64,000 bases of DNA from Bombardia bombarda (lineage: Eukaryota; Ascomycota; Sordariomycetes; Sordariales; Lasiosphaeriaceae): positions 2,356,001-2,420,000 of the forward strand of contig JAULSR010000001.1 of NCBI GenBank assembly GCA_030512295.1, in the 5' to 3' direction. This document shows positions 43,558-55,063 of this stretch, one piece after another. The translations under genes were made by a program, and so were the position numbers. Position 1 is the stretch's first letter, and each line of letters opens with the position of its first letter. The notes beneath the pieces are model-generated. The model worked only from the letters and a program-made list of their open reading frames with translations. It made no database searches and was not told the origin of the DNA.

Positions 43558-46500
43558 CTAGGGCGTGGCCTCAAACTCATCATTACGGATATAATCATCC
43601 GCGCCCAGCTCGCCCTGTTCCGACCGCACACGCTCCAGCTGCTGCGAGATATACGTATGTAGGTGGGTATCGGCCTCGGCCCTCTCGCGCTCACGATGAG
43701 GCTCACCCATGATGACCGAATCCGACACGGAGCCGCGGCGGGTGTCGGCGTCGCTGTCCTCATCATTCTCAGCATTGCGCTCATGGAGATCGTCAGCGTC
43801 AAAATCGCTGCGGGCCGCGATGGAGCGGCTGGTCGATGTGCGTCTCAAGCGAGGCATGCTAGGCGACCTTGGCGTCTTCATGCCTCCTTCATGCCTGTGG
43901 AAAATATCGTCAAAGTAGTGCGCCATTCCGATCGAAGGGGTTCGGGGTGTTTGTGGGAGGCGACAATTGACACTATCAGGATACAAAGTCAGCGTTTACA
44001 ACAGGTAAGAAAATGGGGAAGCAGGAGAGCAACCTACCCAGTGTCATGAATCATCCGAGCAATCAGTCCAGTCCAGCCGCACTGATGGGTGGCGCCCAGT
44101 CCGCGTCCGCTATCTCCATCAAAGAACTCGTAGAACCAGAGGTATTCTCTCCAGTTGGGGTCAAAGTCAAGTATATCGCTTCCGCCGTTGATGCTCCGGC
44201 GGCCCTCGCTATCTCGGGCAAAGAGATGCTGCAGACGATGCTGAATCTCCTCCGCGACATGGCCGAGATGCATGAAGTCACCCGAGCCAACTGGGCACTC
44301 GACCTGCAATTCCTGCCCAAAGAAGAGGAAGAACCGTTGTAGCGATTCGACGAGAAGGAAGTTAACGCACAGCCAAATCGGCCCTCGCCAATTGCTGTTT
44401 CCTCCAAACAAACCGCTGTCCGAGTCACCGGGGACGTAGCCCACCTTGAACGTCTGCCCGTTAACCTCCATCGAGTAAGGGTGGTCCTTGTGGTACTTGG
44501 ACAAGGAGCGAATGCCATGCGGGCTAAAGAACTCTTCTTCATCCAACATGCGCTCCAAGATCTTGACCAAGCGGTCCTTGCTGACAAGAGAGAGCAAAAT
44601 GCGATTGCCCTTGCCACGTTTCTTGATGCTGTGCATATTCCGCTCTGCCACATCGCTGCGGTTCGCAATAAACCATTCAACGCGTCTCTTGAAGGTAGGG
44701 AGCTTGTTGAGCAGCTCGGGCTCCAGAGTCAATGTTGCGTATAGGGGAATAAGTCCGACCAAAGACCTGACGGGCAGTTGCTGGATCCAGGGGCCGCCCC
44801 ACGAAATAGCGTCATAGTAGAAGCCATCCTGGTCGTTCCAGAGCGACTGTTCATCCTTTTGACCCATTCTGAACGTCATGGCATCGCTGATGAGGATAAA
44901 ATGCTCAAAGAACTTGGTCGCAATATCCTCATAAATGCGGCGGTGCTTCGCAAGCTCGAGCGCAATGTTGAGCATGTTGAGGCAGTAAAAGGCCATCCAG
45001 CCCGTACTGTCCGCCTGCTCAAGGGTTCCGCCTGTCGGGAGCGGTTCCGAGCGGTTGAACAAGCCAATATTGTCCAAGCCCAAGAAACCACCCTCAAAGA
45101 CGTTCTTGCCATCAACATCCTTTCGATTGACCCACCAGGTGAAGTTCATAAGTAGCTTCTGGAAGACTCTCTCAAGGAAGTCGAGATCCTGTCTCCCGTA
45201 GAGCTTACGCTCAATCTTGAAGACACGGAACGTTGCCCAAGCGTGTACTGGCGGGTTCACGTCGCCAAAGTTCCATTCGTATCTGGCCTCAGTTAGTCCA
45301 CGCAGTTAACATTAGGATTGTCAAGGGGGTTAACTTACGCAGGAAGTTGGCCGTTGGGATGACAATACCACTCTCGAGTAAATAGATCAAGCTGTTTCTT
45401 GGCAAAGTCGGGGTCAATCATAGCCAGGGTGATACAATGGAAACTTGTGTCCCAAGCTGCAAAAAAGGGATACTCCCATGAATCTGGCATGGAGAGAATG
45501 TCATCGCAGTGCATATGCTTCCATGCGGAATTGCGGATTCCCTTTCGGTCAGGGGGCGGAGGGGGCTGGCTCGGATCGCCATTTGCCCACTCATCCCAGA
45601 TGAAGAGATAATGCTGTTTACACCACATCATGCCAGCGAATGCTTGGCGCTGGATATTGCGGAGGTCGTCGGCCATGGGCAAGGGGCTGATATGATAGTA
45701 GAAATCGTCGGCCTCCTCCCTCTTCTTCTCAATGATGTCGTCGAACTCCTCTTCGTCGAGGTATGGGTCGTTCCTTTTAGAGATCCTAAATCGAACAACT
45801 ATTCACTTTCGTCAACCTTTGTCTACGCGAAAAGGTAAGAGGGAAAAAAGCTTACCTGCGCACTCGCCCGGGGCAACTCCGCCAGCCTCGTTGAAGGCAA
45901 ACGACGCCGCGCACTTTGTTCCAGTCTGGGCCGGGTTCACTGCCTTCTTTTCGCCATCGACAATGTAGCGATGAAAGGCATCCTTGACGTATGGCTGCTC
46001 GTTCTTGCCGCCATAGAGCAGCTCGTAATTGCTGTCGTTCTCGGTGAACATCATCTCGGGCTGTACATCTTCCCCGCTAGGGCCGACACCGGGCGAGGGA
46101 GAAAGGACAAAATAGCGGTCTCCCAGGGAGCGGTGTTCGGACTTGGCCATGGTCTCGGCGCAAGCCTTGATGGAAGGCTTCTTGTCTGCCGCCTCCCGGC
46201 CCCAAGCCCATGTGTTGCGAAACCACACATGAGGGATGATGTGGAGCGGAGCGGGATCCGGGCCTCTGTTCCAAGCAGTGACACGGAAGAGCATCTCATC
46301 GGGGTCGTTATCTTCCTTCGCAGTCTCGATAAAGATATCCCAGTAGCGATCATCCTTGAAGACGCCAGTGTCGAGGATCTGGTACTCCTGGTCTTCTTTC
46401 CCTCGCCTGGCGTTCTCTTTCAGGAGGTCCTCGTAGGGAAAAGCGTTTTGCGGGTATTTGTAGAGATATTTCATATACGAGTGCTAAAACATGTAAGCTT

Positions 46501-47237
46501 TCGGCAATTCTGCTGTCAGTGTCTGGGGCCCTGCATATCTTACCGTCTGTGAAGGGTATGATTGGTTAGTCAAGTTCTCCTTCGCGACTAAGCTGGGGCA
46601 GATCAGTCAAACTCACGGGTGTGTTGTCGAGATGAAAATGCGCCTCCTTGATGCTCTCTCCATGGTTTCCCTGGGGGTTGGACAAGCCGAACAATCTCTC
46701 CTTGAGGAACGGACTAAGGCCATGGTCAACAGGGTTGACTCGACAAAGTCATGTGGGATTGCGGGTGGCCATACTCCTTCTCGTTCCAGAAAGCGAAAGC
46801 AATGTTCTGCAGGCCGTGTGTGTCGCAGACACCAGCAATACCATCCTCTCCCCATCTGTATGCGCGGGATCGGGCGTCGTCGTGGGTGAAGTCTGTAGGG
46901 CGTTGGAAGAAAGCATGTCAGCAAGCCGCGATTGTCTGCGGGGACGAGAGCCAAAGTCAAAGCCAAAGCCACAACTAAAGCTAAGGGAGTGGAAACTTAC
47001 GGCTCCATGCATCGCCGTCGGCGCTGTAGTCCTCCCTCACTACAATTGGCACGTTAGAATAAGATTCAGGACCAGTTTGAGCGCGTGGGAAGGCAGGATA
47101 GTAGTCGACTTGCCCGTCGCCCATTGTCTCTCGGCCACATATGGACCCCACTTCTTCCAGTACTTGGTGCGATAACGGTCTTCCTTGAGCCTCTTCTCCT
47201 CCTCCGTGAGCATCTCATGATTGTCAAAGACGACCAT
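43558..47237 (-). CDS. GH63/MGH-like six-hairpin glycosidase with micro-exon
   Basis: Nine predicted exons (47114-47237, 47001-47039, 46775-46892, 46617-46713, 46544-46546, 45856-46483, 45339-45798, 44038-45282, 43558-43972), 1,042 residues. The family is shared with bacteria and annotated as glucosidase or mannosylglycerate-hydrolase-like; the substrate is not known here. Seen: YWKKWGPYVAERQWATVRED, RWGEDGIAGVCD, GLSNPQGNHGESIKE, TPTHSYMKYLYKYPQ, HIIPHVWFRNTWAWG, WDEWANGDPSQPPPPPDRKG, FFAAWDTSFHCITLAMIDP, AYEWNFGDVNPPVHAW, SLWNDQDGFYYDAISWG and GLGATHQCGWTGLIARMIHD. There is no obvious signal peptide, so it is probably cytosolic. The last exon adds about 138 Arg/Asp/Ser-rich residues outside the enzyme domain. 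Intron 1 is GC-AG and exon 5 is three bases. Confidence 0.9.
46544..46546 (-). other. Three-nucleotide micro-exon of the glycosidase gene
   Basis: On the minus strand ACG is preceded by CTTCACAG and followed by GTAAGAT. The upstream intron has a TTGACTAAC branch site. Inclusion gives NTPTHSYM; skipping would give NTPHSYM and lose the Thr of the conserved TPTHSYMKYLYKYPQ block. Confidence 0.8.
47040..47113 (-). other. GC-AG intron in the glycosidase gene
   Basis: The donor is G|GCAAGT and the acceptor TTGTAG. No GT donor is available that keeps the frame. The join creates GTG and the family-like WATVREDYSADGDAW. Confidence 0.85.
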
Positions 47238-48254
47238 GGCTGCGCTTCTTCGAGAAGTGTCGCGCCTTCTCTAGGATGTTCGTGTGTTGCGTGGTGTAAG
47301 GTTTGGTGTGACGTCGAGCTTGAGCGACAAAAAAGCTGTAACGATCGCGGAACCAACTAACGATTAACAGATCAACAGATCAGATCACACTAACAGCAGC
47401 ACAAATTCCGACCCGATGTACACCTAAGTAAAGAGGAGGGAGAGAAATTGAAATTGGTAGGTAAGGTCGGTAGGTAGTGGGTAAAAATAAGGACGAGCTT
47501 TGCAGATGGTCCAGACTTTCAGCGACAGGTCGATCTTGAGCCAGATTCAGATCGGCGTTGCAGTTGCACACAAGCAAGAGACTGACAGGAACAGGAACCA
47601 CGGACAAAAGAAGAAGCAATGGACTAGCGACCTTCTAGTGGAGGTTTTTGCGATAGTAAGGTAGGTAGCTAAGATCGTTGGTCTATGGAGGGGTAGCAAA
47701 GCTGCGGCATGTGTTGGTTGGCGCCCGACAATCTGCCAAGCTTGGTGCTGACAGTCTTCCGCTGTGACGTCAGGATACCGGCACTCAACCCAGGCATCGA
47801 CACCGCAACCCAAGCCACCCCAACCCCCACCCCCTGGTCTAGCCCGGTCACCCCTGTTGGTGCATTGGCGTGCGATAACGAACCGAATGGAGACTTTGCT
47901 CCGTCTTCGTATAAAAAGCAGGGTGTAACGACGACAATGGCACAAAGGGAATTATTCTTCAAATATGTCAAATATGTTGAACTTGTCCATTTTATGCACA
48001 GGCAAGTTGTCTCCAACATAAAAACTATACAGATACATTAATGTGCGAAATCACACAAGCTCCAATGACATTTGGTATCCCTGCTCCTTATCCCCAACCC
48101 AAACTCCTCGCTAATACAATTGCCAAAAATAAACAATCCTCCAAAAAGGCCCTTTTGCTTCAAACCACCCCAGCCCCTGCTCACTCTCGTCGTCATTAAA
48201 TAAAAAACACCATTCACGTTAGTGGCTTTTGCCCCCCCTCGAGCTCATAGATAT
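47238..48254. other. Intergenic region upstream of the glycosidase
   Basis: Promoter side of the glycosidase and 3' flank of the membrane-protein gene. Open frames overlap on both strands and lack motifs. Confidence 0.6.
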
Positions 48255-49909
48255 TCACTTGTTTGTTGTCTTAATCGGCCATTCACCCAAACTCCTTTTC
48301 TTCTCATCATCCACCTGTTGCCGCTGTTGCTCCGGTGACGACGACAAGATATTGCTCTTTTGTAGAGTAGCAAAAGGACTTACAGTGGTGCCAACCCTCA
48401 GCCAAGTATCCAAACTCGGAAAGCTCGTCTTGGACGCCCTTTGCTGCTGCTCTGGGCTCATCTCTCCATTCATAGTTGACGATGACAGCGATGCACCAGC
48501 TCCCCGAGGACTATTAAATTCATCCCTGCTCTTCGGGAAGAGGGTGAACTTGCCTCGCGGTGGGCTCCGCAGCTGAAACGGTAATCCACCGCCACCTCCT
48601 CCTCCGCCAACTCCAGCGGTGACGGTATTACCAGCTCCGACCCCTATCGGCGTCGGACCATAATAGCTAGTCGCATACCCAACACCCTTAGGAGCGCCAC
48701 CGCTACTCCTCCTGCTCAACGTGCTGCCATTCCTCCCCAGCACAACCGCCGGCAGCGGCTCCTTGACATCAACAGAGAACCCATTATTAGCCGGCGGCGA
48801 CGGCATATCATTATCATTGCTATAATTGCTCTCTTCGTAATCGGCCGGCTTGTACTCAGTGCCCGCCGCCGCCGGGTATCCGATATTGCTGATCTTTCCA
48901 AGGCGTGTCATACGCCGCTTCTTGCGCCTATAGCGCAATATCAGGACGAATGCCACAATTGTCAGCAGCGAGGACGCGACGATGCCGCCCACAACAGCCA
49001 GCGCGGCCTGGGTAACAGATAGCGCGGCACCCTGCGCCTGCTGGACCTGGCTGTTTGCCGCGTTCTGAGTTTTGGTCAGCCACATTTTTTTATATGTGAA
49101 GAAGAAAGGAAACCACTCACCCTCGCAGCAGTAACATCCGCCTGCGCCTGCTGCACCATACTAGCCGCCGAGTTCATGATAACCGATGCGCTCTGGCTCG
49201 CCAGCGCCAGGGCGCTCGCAACGCTAGCGCCCACGCCCCTCGTCGCGCTCGCCATATTCGCAGCAATAGCGGCGCTCGCGCTGCTCGCCGCGGAGCTGAC
49301 CGCTCTATCAGCGCTCCTCGAGGCCTCGTCCGCGCTTCGCGAGGCGTCGGCCGCCGCCTGCGTCGCCGAGCGGGACGCCGACTCAGCGGAGCTCTGTCTG
49401 GACTGGGCGCTCGCGAGCTGCTGCTCCGTCTGGCTGAGCCGCTGCGTCGCCTGCTGCAGCGACTGGCTCAGCTGCTGGCTGGACTGGCTGACCTGCTGGC
49501 TCGCCTGGCTGACGGACCGGGACTGCTGGCTGAGCTGCTGCAGCTGGTCGCTGAGGGCCTGGATCTGGCCCTGGTTGTCTTGACGGCGGGAGAGAGACGG
49601 TGGCGGGGTGATCATGGGCGGACAGCCGTCACGCACGGCGTGTCCTGGTTTGGGGATGGCGCCTCCTGTTGCTGCTGGGGAGCGAGGGACCGCTCCGTTG
49701 GCTTGTTGGTCCTCCGTTGCGGCGCCATCTAGCGCCCTCGCCCTTGCAGCTCCCCTGACTCCTCTGGCCGCTCTGGCCGGTGCGAGCCGTGAATCTCTCC
49801 CGCCATTGTCCTCGGCCCAAGCACAGCTTGAGGTGGGAAATATAATAACAAGCAGTAAGAAGAGTAAAAGAAAAGAAAGTCGTGTCGTTATTATAAGCCT
49901 CCTGGCCAT
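48255..49909 (-). CDS. Secreted-signal, Q/S-rich coiled-coil, single-pass membrane protein
   Basis: Exons 49121-49909 and 48255-49064, intron phase 0 (GTGAGT...CTCAG), 532 residues. No family recognised. It has a clear signal peptide (MARRLIITTRLSFLLLFLLL then VIIFPTSSCA), an Ala/Arg-rich segment, and then a striking run of Gln/Ser/Ala heptad-like repeats (ALSDQLQQLSQQSRSVSQAS and similar to about residue 250). A single transmembrane helix (ALAVVGGIVASSLLTIVAFV) ends in the basic stop-transfer RYRRKKRRMTR. The cytoplasmic tail of about 215 residues is Gly/Ser/Pro-rich. The topology resembles wall-stress sensors of the Wsc/Mid2 type, but the extracellular part is a coiled coil and not a WSC domain, so any sensor role is inference. 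Confidence 0.75.
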
Positions 49910-51604
49910 ATTGTAATGTTATCAGCCTTAACTTAAGGCTTTAAATTGTGTGTGTAAATGAATGTTACCGCCGGCGGAAGAAGTGAAGTTGAGTGACGGG
50001 AGACGTGACGATCATCTTTCAGCCAGAATCAAATTGCGGTGTCTGATGAGCGACAAGAATTAGGCAGAACGGGAAAAGAGTCAAGAAAGAAACAAACTCG
50101 AGGAAAAGGGACTGCCTGGCCATAAAAGAAAATGAAATTGCTTTGCTTCATGGTTGTGTTGTGAGAGAGGATCAATGACAGGAGGACGGGTGAGTGATTG
50201 CCCGTCGCGAATGCGAATCTTCTATATCAGACTCGTACTAAGTAAGGCATTGTCATCACATTCTCAAGGGCTGTAGCCGAGTTGTCGGAGTTTCCACGAC
50301 CAGCATGTTCAACCCAGTTGGCAAGAAGCAGACTCATGTCTGGTCAGTTACGGTTGCTGACTTCCATCGCAAGCTGGTGACTGTGACTGACTGTCTGTCT
50401 GCTTGTCCATGTCATCCCGCAGGGGCCTGCGCCCCTGGTTATCCTGAAGCGAGCGAGGTTGGTTGGTGAGCGGATCCAATGGAATTTGAGTTTGGCATCT
50501 GCAAGCCAAGGGAAGTCGGCGATGGCCACAGCACACTACACTACTGTGTAATAGCAGCAAGCACCACTCACCACCACTGGGCCTTTGGAAACGGGAAGGT
50601 GCGAAGTTGCAGGCATTCGAATGCCGGGAGGCACCAACACCCGTGGGCGCACGGACTTGCCTACCGTCTCAAAAGTGGCATGCCCACGAGCTCGGACTCA
50701 GGGGGAAAGCTTCTAGACCAGGCTTCTGATTCGATCGAACCGGGGGGTTTTGCTTTTGGACGTGGGCCACCTGCATTTTTAGGCCTTGACCAAACCAACA
50801 GGAAACTGCCAACTTCAATGCTTCCATGTCTCAGACTGCTTTTCAAGTCCATGGATTGCAGTGCACCTTGTATGATATTATAAGTATAACTGCTGTGATA
50901 GTTGATAAGAGGGCATGAATTGTGGTTATCATTCGATCGAGGGGTTGCTGGTAAACAGCTCCCTCCCCTATATAATCTTGTTTTGTTTCGGCCTGATCGT
51001 GATCCGGGCCAGCTGCTTGCATGCTTGCCATATCCTGCTGCGTGACAATTAGTCCCCAGCTGGGCAAGCACCTCGCGAGCAAGCAAAGCGATATAAGGAC
51101 CAACCACCCATCCATACTACATCATGGACTGGATGGATGGATGGCTCAACCCTGAGTATCTAGGATAGGTAAAACCGCTGCTGCTCAAAAATCGATATAG
51201 TTCTCTTACATTTAGTGTATGTACAGCTCAAAAAGCGTGAACCCAATCTAAGGCGCGCAATCTACTTGATCAAAAAACTCCCACAAAGACCCATCCCCTC
51301 CATTTTCATCATCTCAAGTTCATGCCTGAACCGCAAGCGTAGACAGGACATTCTCCATAACGCCAGGCATGCAATTATCAATATCTCTCACGGGCTAATA
51401 TTGCCCACCCAGAAAAAACAAGAGAAGTCGTCGGGCTTGAGCGACCCAGCTTTCTTTCCACTCTGTCCTTTTCGATTGAATAACCAGTCCGTTGGTTGCC
51501 CTGAGCGGTCAGTCAGTCGCTCCCTGCGACTTCCTCGCCCGTCCACCAGCAGACCGCATCGGTCACGTCGTCGACATCAGTCAACACCCTCGACATTGCT
51601 CAGC
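49910..51604. other. Intergenic region
   Basis: Upstream of the membrane-protein gene and 3' flank of ERD2. No gene recognised. A GGAT run (51128-51142) is the only tandem motif noticed. Confidence 0.55.
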
Positions 51605-52491
51605 CTAAACAGGCAACTTAAACTTCTTTCCCTTCAGCACCTTAGTATAGTAAATCCAGAAGAAATCACTATACAGAATCGTCTGTATAATCCCCGCCGT
51701 GATCGCAATGTAATCCACCTTGTGCCCGGCCTCGGCAAAGTACCTATAGATCCAGTTGGGGATGTACAGCGCCCGGTACAAACCTAGCGCAAAGATGTAG
51801 TGCGTCGTGATGGTCTCGGCTTCGCCGGTGCGCTGCAGCATAAACAGCTGCGGCAGGATCGCGACCGACTCGAGCCAGATGGAAAACGCCCAGAGTATCT
51901 CCCAGACGGTGTACTCGTAGGGGAAGAGCACCGCGAGCACGAGGGCTGCGCCGAGGAGGTAGCGCACGCGGAACGTGTCCAGGTTCGAGTCGTTGGTCGG
52001 CTTGTACGAGTTGGCCATCAGGTAGAGGATGTAGCCCTGCGATGCGATGAAGAGGATCTTGAAGACGATGTTGTAATAGCTGCTTGTGGAGAAGAGGTCT
52101 GTAGGTGGGTAAGGGGAGGTCTTGTTAGTGTGTCGCTCTCTAGGTAGGCGTCGGTGGTCGGTAGGACATGGTAGGTGAGATCATACCAAGATAGCGTGTT
52201 ACGTAGACGAGGAAGTAGAGGGCTTGCGACTTGAAGGAGATGCCCGAGCAGCTCTGTTTCGCCTGTTAGCACAAGCGCATCTATATGTCCCCATGAATGG
52301 ATGGCGGCAGGCTTACTTTTAACTGCGTGATCTTATGAAGAAGAATAATGATAGATGCGAGATGGGAGAAGTCCCCTGTATTGACGATGCGCGCATTGTT
52401 AGCCCAAGTTCTTGCATCTTGCAAATTTACAGCCGGATGGGGTGATCGTAAAGAAAGCCGTACCCAGGACGCGGAAAACATTGAGAGGCAT
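51605..52491 (-). CDS. ERD2: ER lumen protein-retaining (KDEL/HDEL) receptor
   Basis: Exons 52464-52491 (28 bases), 52317-52375, 52187-52253 and 51605-52098, with all phases closing, for 215 residues. Erd2 cycles between Golgi and ER and retrieves soluble ER proteins with HDEL-like tails. Seven hydrophobic helices are visible. Family motifs: [66 protein letters not shown] and [20 protein letters not shown], ending in a Lys-rich cytosolic tail KGKKFKLPV. Length is standard (about 212-220). Confidence 0.96.
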
Positions 52492-53398
52492 CTTAAATTT
52501 ATCGTCTAGCCCCCGTCAACCGTCCGTTTTCAGTTCTCAATAGATCGCAAAGCGTGTAGAAAAGGAAGCTGCTGTTGCAGCAGCCAGCAGCGCCGTGAAC
52601 GGGGTTCCCTGGGTGGGTGGTGGTTGATAAGTGGTGGTCGCCCTAATAAGCAGGTCGTCGAGGCTGTCGTCGGTCGGCGGCAAGGTCAAGCTTCCAAGCT
52701 GCTGCAAAGAGCTTGGGTGGGCGGGCGTTTCTCAAGAGGACACGAACGCGAATTTGGCGGACGGGAGAAAATCCTTGTCGCCCAAACGGTTGGCAATGAT
52801 GCATGCCAACCATTGCCAACTAGGGGCCCCCACAGGGCCCAGGGCGGCCAATCACTCCCCCCAAAACTTGCCGGATATGGGGTGCAGTGTTTCCTCCACA
52901 GGGCAGTCCAGCCTGAAACCCGACCGATTTCCCGCGATTGGCAGGCATCTTGGTTGTATGGGAGTCGTGAAATGCATTGACGTAGCTGGTGGAGAGGATA
53001 TGGTGGTTGTTGAGATCGAGCTGCAACTTAACAAACCTTAGACACAGCTTTATTCTCTTTATCATGACTTCACTCAAGAAAACTGTGGACAAAGTAAGTA
53101 GGTATCGTGTACCTATCAGGTATATGTGTCATGGTTGAGGAGCGTGAGGGTCAAGTTCCCAATGCTGCAACGCAATTTAGCCTGAGTAAGACCGACGTGT
53201 GCACTCAGGACAGCTATGGAGGCTTTGACATTAGAGTTGAGTCGTGGCCATACGCCCATATAGACACAAGACGACTAAATCATTAACGGTCCAGACCGGA
53301 TCCTAGTATAAGTAGCTAGCTATGCATATAGTTTCGCATTCCCAGACGCCTTGCCCCATTACAACGCCCTTTGATGCCCCCAATATTTGACCTGACCA
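52492..53398. other. Intergenic region between ERD2 and RFC5
   Basis: Upstream of ERD2 and 3' flank of RFC5. A 136-codon frame (52631-53041, plus) shows no motif. No gene supported. Confidence 0.6.
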
Positions 53399-54579
53399 CT
53401 AACACATATCCATACTCATTAGATACATCTCAAAAATCCTCATAAACTTTGCCACAAAGGCCTCCAGGTGAAAGATAACTTTCGTGCCCGTCTTGACTCT
53501 GTGCTCGAAAAATGCCGACCACTTGATAACATCCGCCTTCAAAGCGTCATCGATCAAAGGAATGAGCTTAAATGTCAAAGTCTTTAGGATTATTGTTGGG
53601 GGTATGCAATGGCTCAGGAGGTCGTAGAACTTGGCCCGAACCTGGAGAATGCGGGCAGGGGTGTGCTCCTCCATGATCTCCTTGGCGATCTGGCCGATGA
53701 GAGCCTCCCAGTCTGGAGGTGGGATGGGTGTGGTGTCCGTGACTTTCTCACTGATGGTCAAGTCGTTAGAATCCGCCCTGAAAGCTTGTTTGTGCACCAT
53801 AGGGGTAACTTACTTTTGCGCATGTACAGCCTCGTACATCAACAGCGCCTTGCGCAGATTCCTGCCGCTGTCCTCTGCTATCCTCTGGTGTAGACCTTTA
53901 ACCAAAGGCCAGCCCTCCTTCTTCGCGGATGATGCCAGCACATCGCAGATTTCCGTGTGCGTGGGAGCAGCGACCCGCACGAGTAGTGTACGTGACCGGA
54001 TGGGCGCGATAATATTGGCGGTTGAGTTGGCGAGGAGAATGAGGCGCAGATTTGGCGAGTATTTTTCCATAGTCCGGCGCAGGGCTGCCTGGGCGTCTCT
54101 CGTCAGGTGGTCGGCCTCGTTGATCACCACCACCTTGAACTTTTGCCTGGCCGTCTGATCAACCTGCTGTGTCTGTGCAACCTCCTTGAGCAGGTCCTGG
54201 ACGACCACTCTATCATAATTGCCAACATCGGAGGGCGTGATTTCCAGGTGGTAGACCGACGAGACAATATTGAACTCGAGCTTACGGTTGCTGCTTGTCT
54301 GGAAGACGCGAGCGTCGATCTTGATCTTCTCTACACCGGGGCCATAAAGCTCTTTGAGTGTCGCGACTATGCGTGTTTTCTTTCCGGCACCAGATGGGCC
54401 GTAGACGAGAAGGTGGGGGAAGTCGCCGCTTTGAGCCTGCAACAGTCAATTAGAGGGGGGGTAGGCATCGAGAGTGTCGTGGAGCTCCATACCAGCGAGC
54501 GCAACCGTTCAGAAAGTTCAGAATGATATGTGAGCGTGTCAAGTGACCTAGGTCGGTGCTTGTCGACAATGAGCGCCAT
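53399..54579 (-). CDS. RFC5: Replication factor C small subunit Rfc5 (human RFC3 type)
   Basis: Exons 54493-54579, 53814-54436 and 53399-53750, GT-AG introns, a split Asn codon at the second join, 353 residues (yeast Rfc5 has 354). AAA+ subunit of the clamp loader for PCNA. Seen: MALIVDKHRPRSLDTLTYHS, Walker A VYGPSGAGKKT, LEITPSDVGNYDRVVVQDLL, Walker B VVVINEADHLTRDAQ and the SRC-type segment AALRRTMEKYSPNLRLILLA. Walker A has GKKT where most small subunits have GKTS/T, which is typical of this subunit, expected not to hydrolyse ATP by itself. The C-terminal collar helices follow (RAKFYDLLSHCIPPTIILKT). RFC1 of the same complex lies at the window's left end. Confidence 0.95.
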
Positions 54580-55063
54580 TGCAGTTTGTGATGGTGATTT
54601 TTGGTTGCGAGTACTCCGAGTGTGCTGCAAATGGTGAACCGTGGGAGACGCGACGAGAACAGCGCGACTTGCTAAATTGGCTAAAATCAATTAAGCGGGC
54701 CATGCACGGGCCACATTGGCCTACAGCAGCTGTCCATGCGCGTACCACCCGTATTGTGTATGTACCGAGGTACTTCGTACCTCGTGGTCACCAGAATGGA
54801 ATTGCTATTTGGTCTTCGCGCGAGAAGTGCGTAAGCATAGGATAATTATTTAACTGTACCGATTGGGCTAAAAGATCTATTCATTTGATTGATCGTATCA
54901 CCATGCCTGGATGTCTTGGTTCGTTACTTCGATCATGTATACAGTACAACAAGGCATTTGCCTGGCGCTTAATTCACAACAGCACACAATATCCGACGCA
55001 TTGGTAAGGTATTTTGTGTGTTAGTCTACATACTTTACAATTAAACCATCACCAGCCATTGAC
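54580..55063. other. RFC5 promoter and MRPL16 3' flank
   Basis: Tandem genes on the minus strand. It contains an 8-bp inverted repeat with a 3-base loop at 54766-54784. No gene seen. Confidence 0.6.

Noticed and set aside
52631..53041. 136-codon plus frame between ERD2 and RFC5
   Set aside because: Overlapped by another plus frame and by minus frames, no motif, and no neighbour logic.
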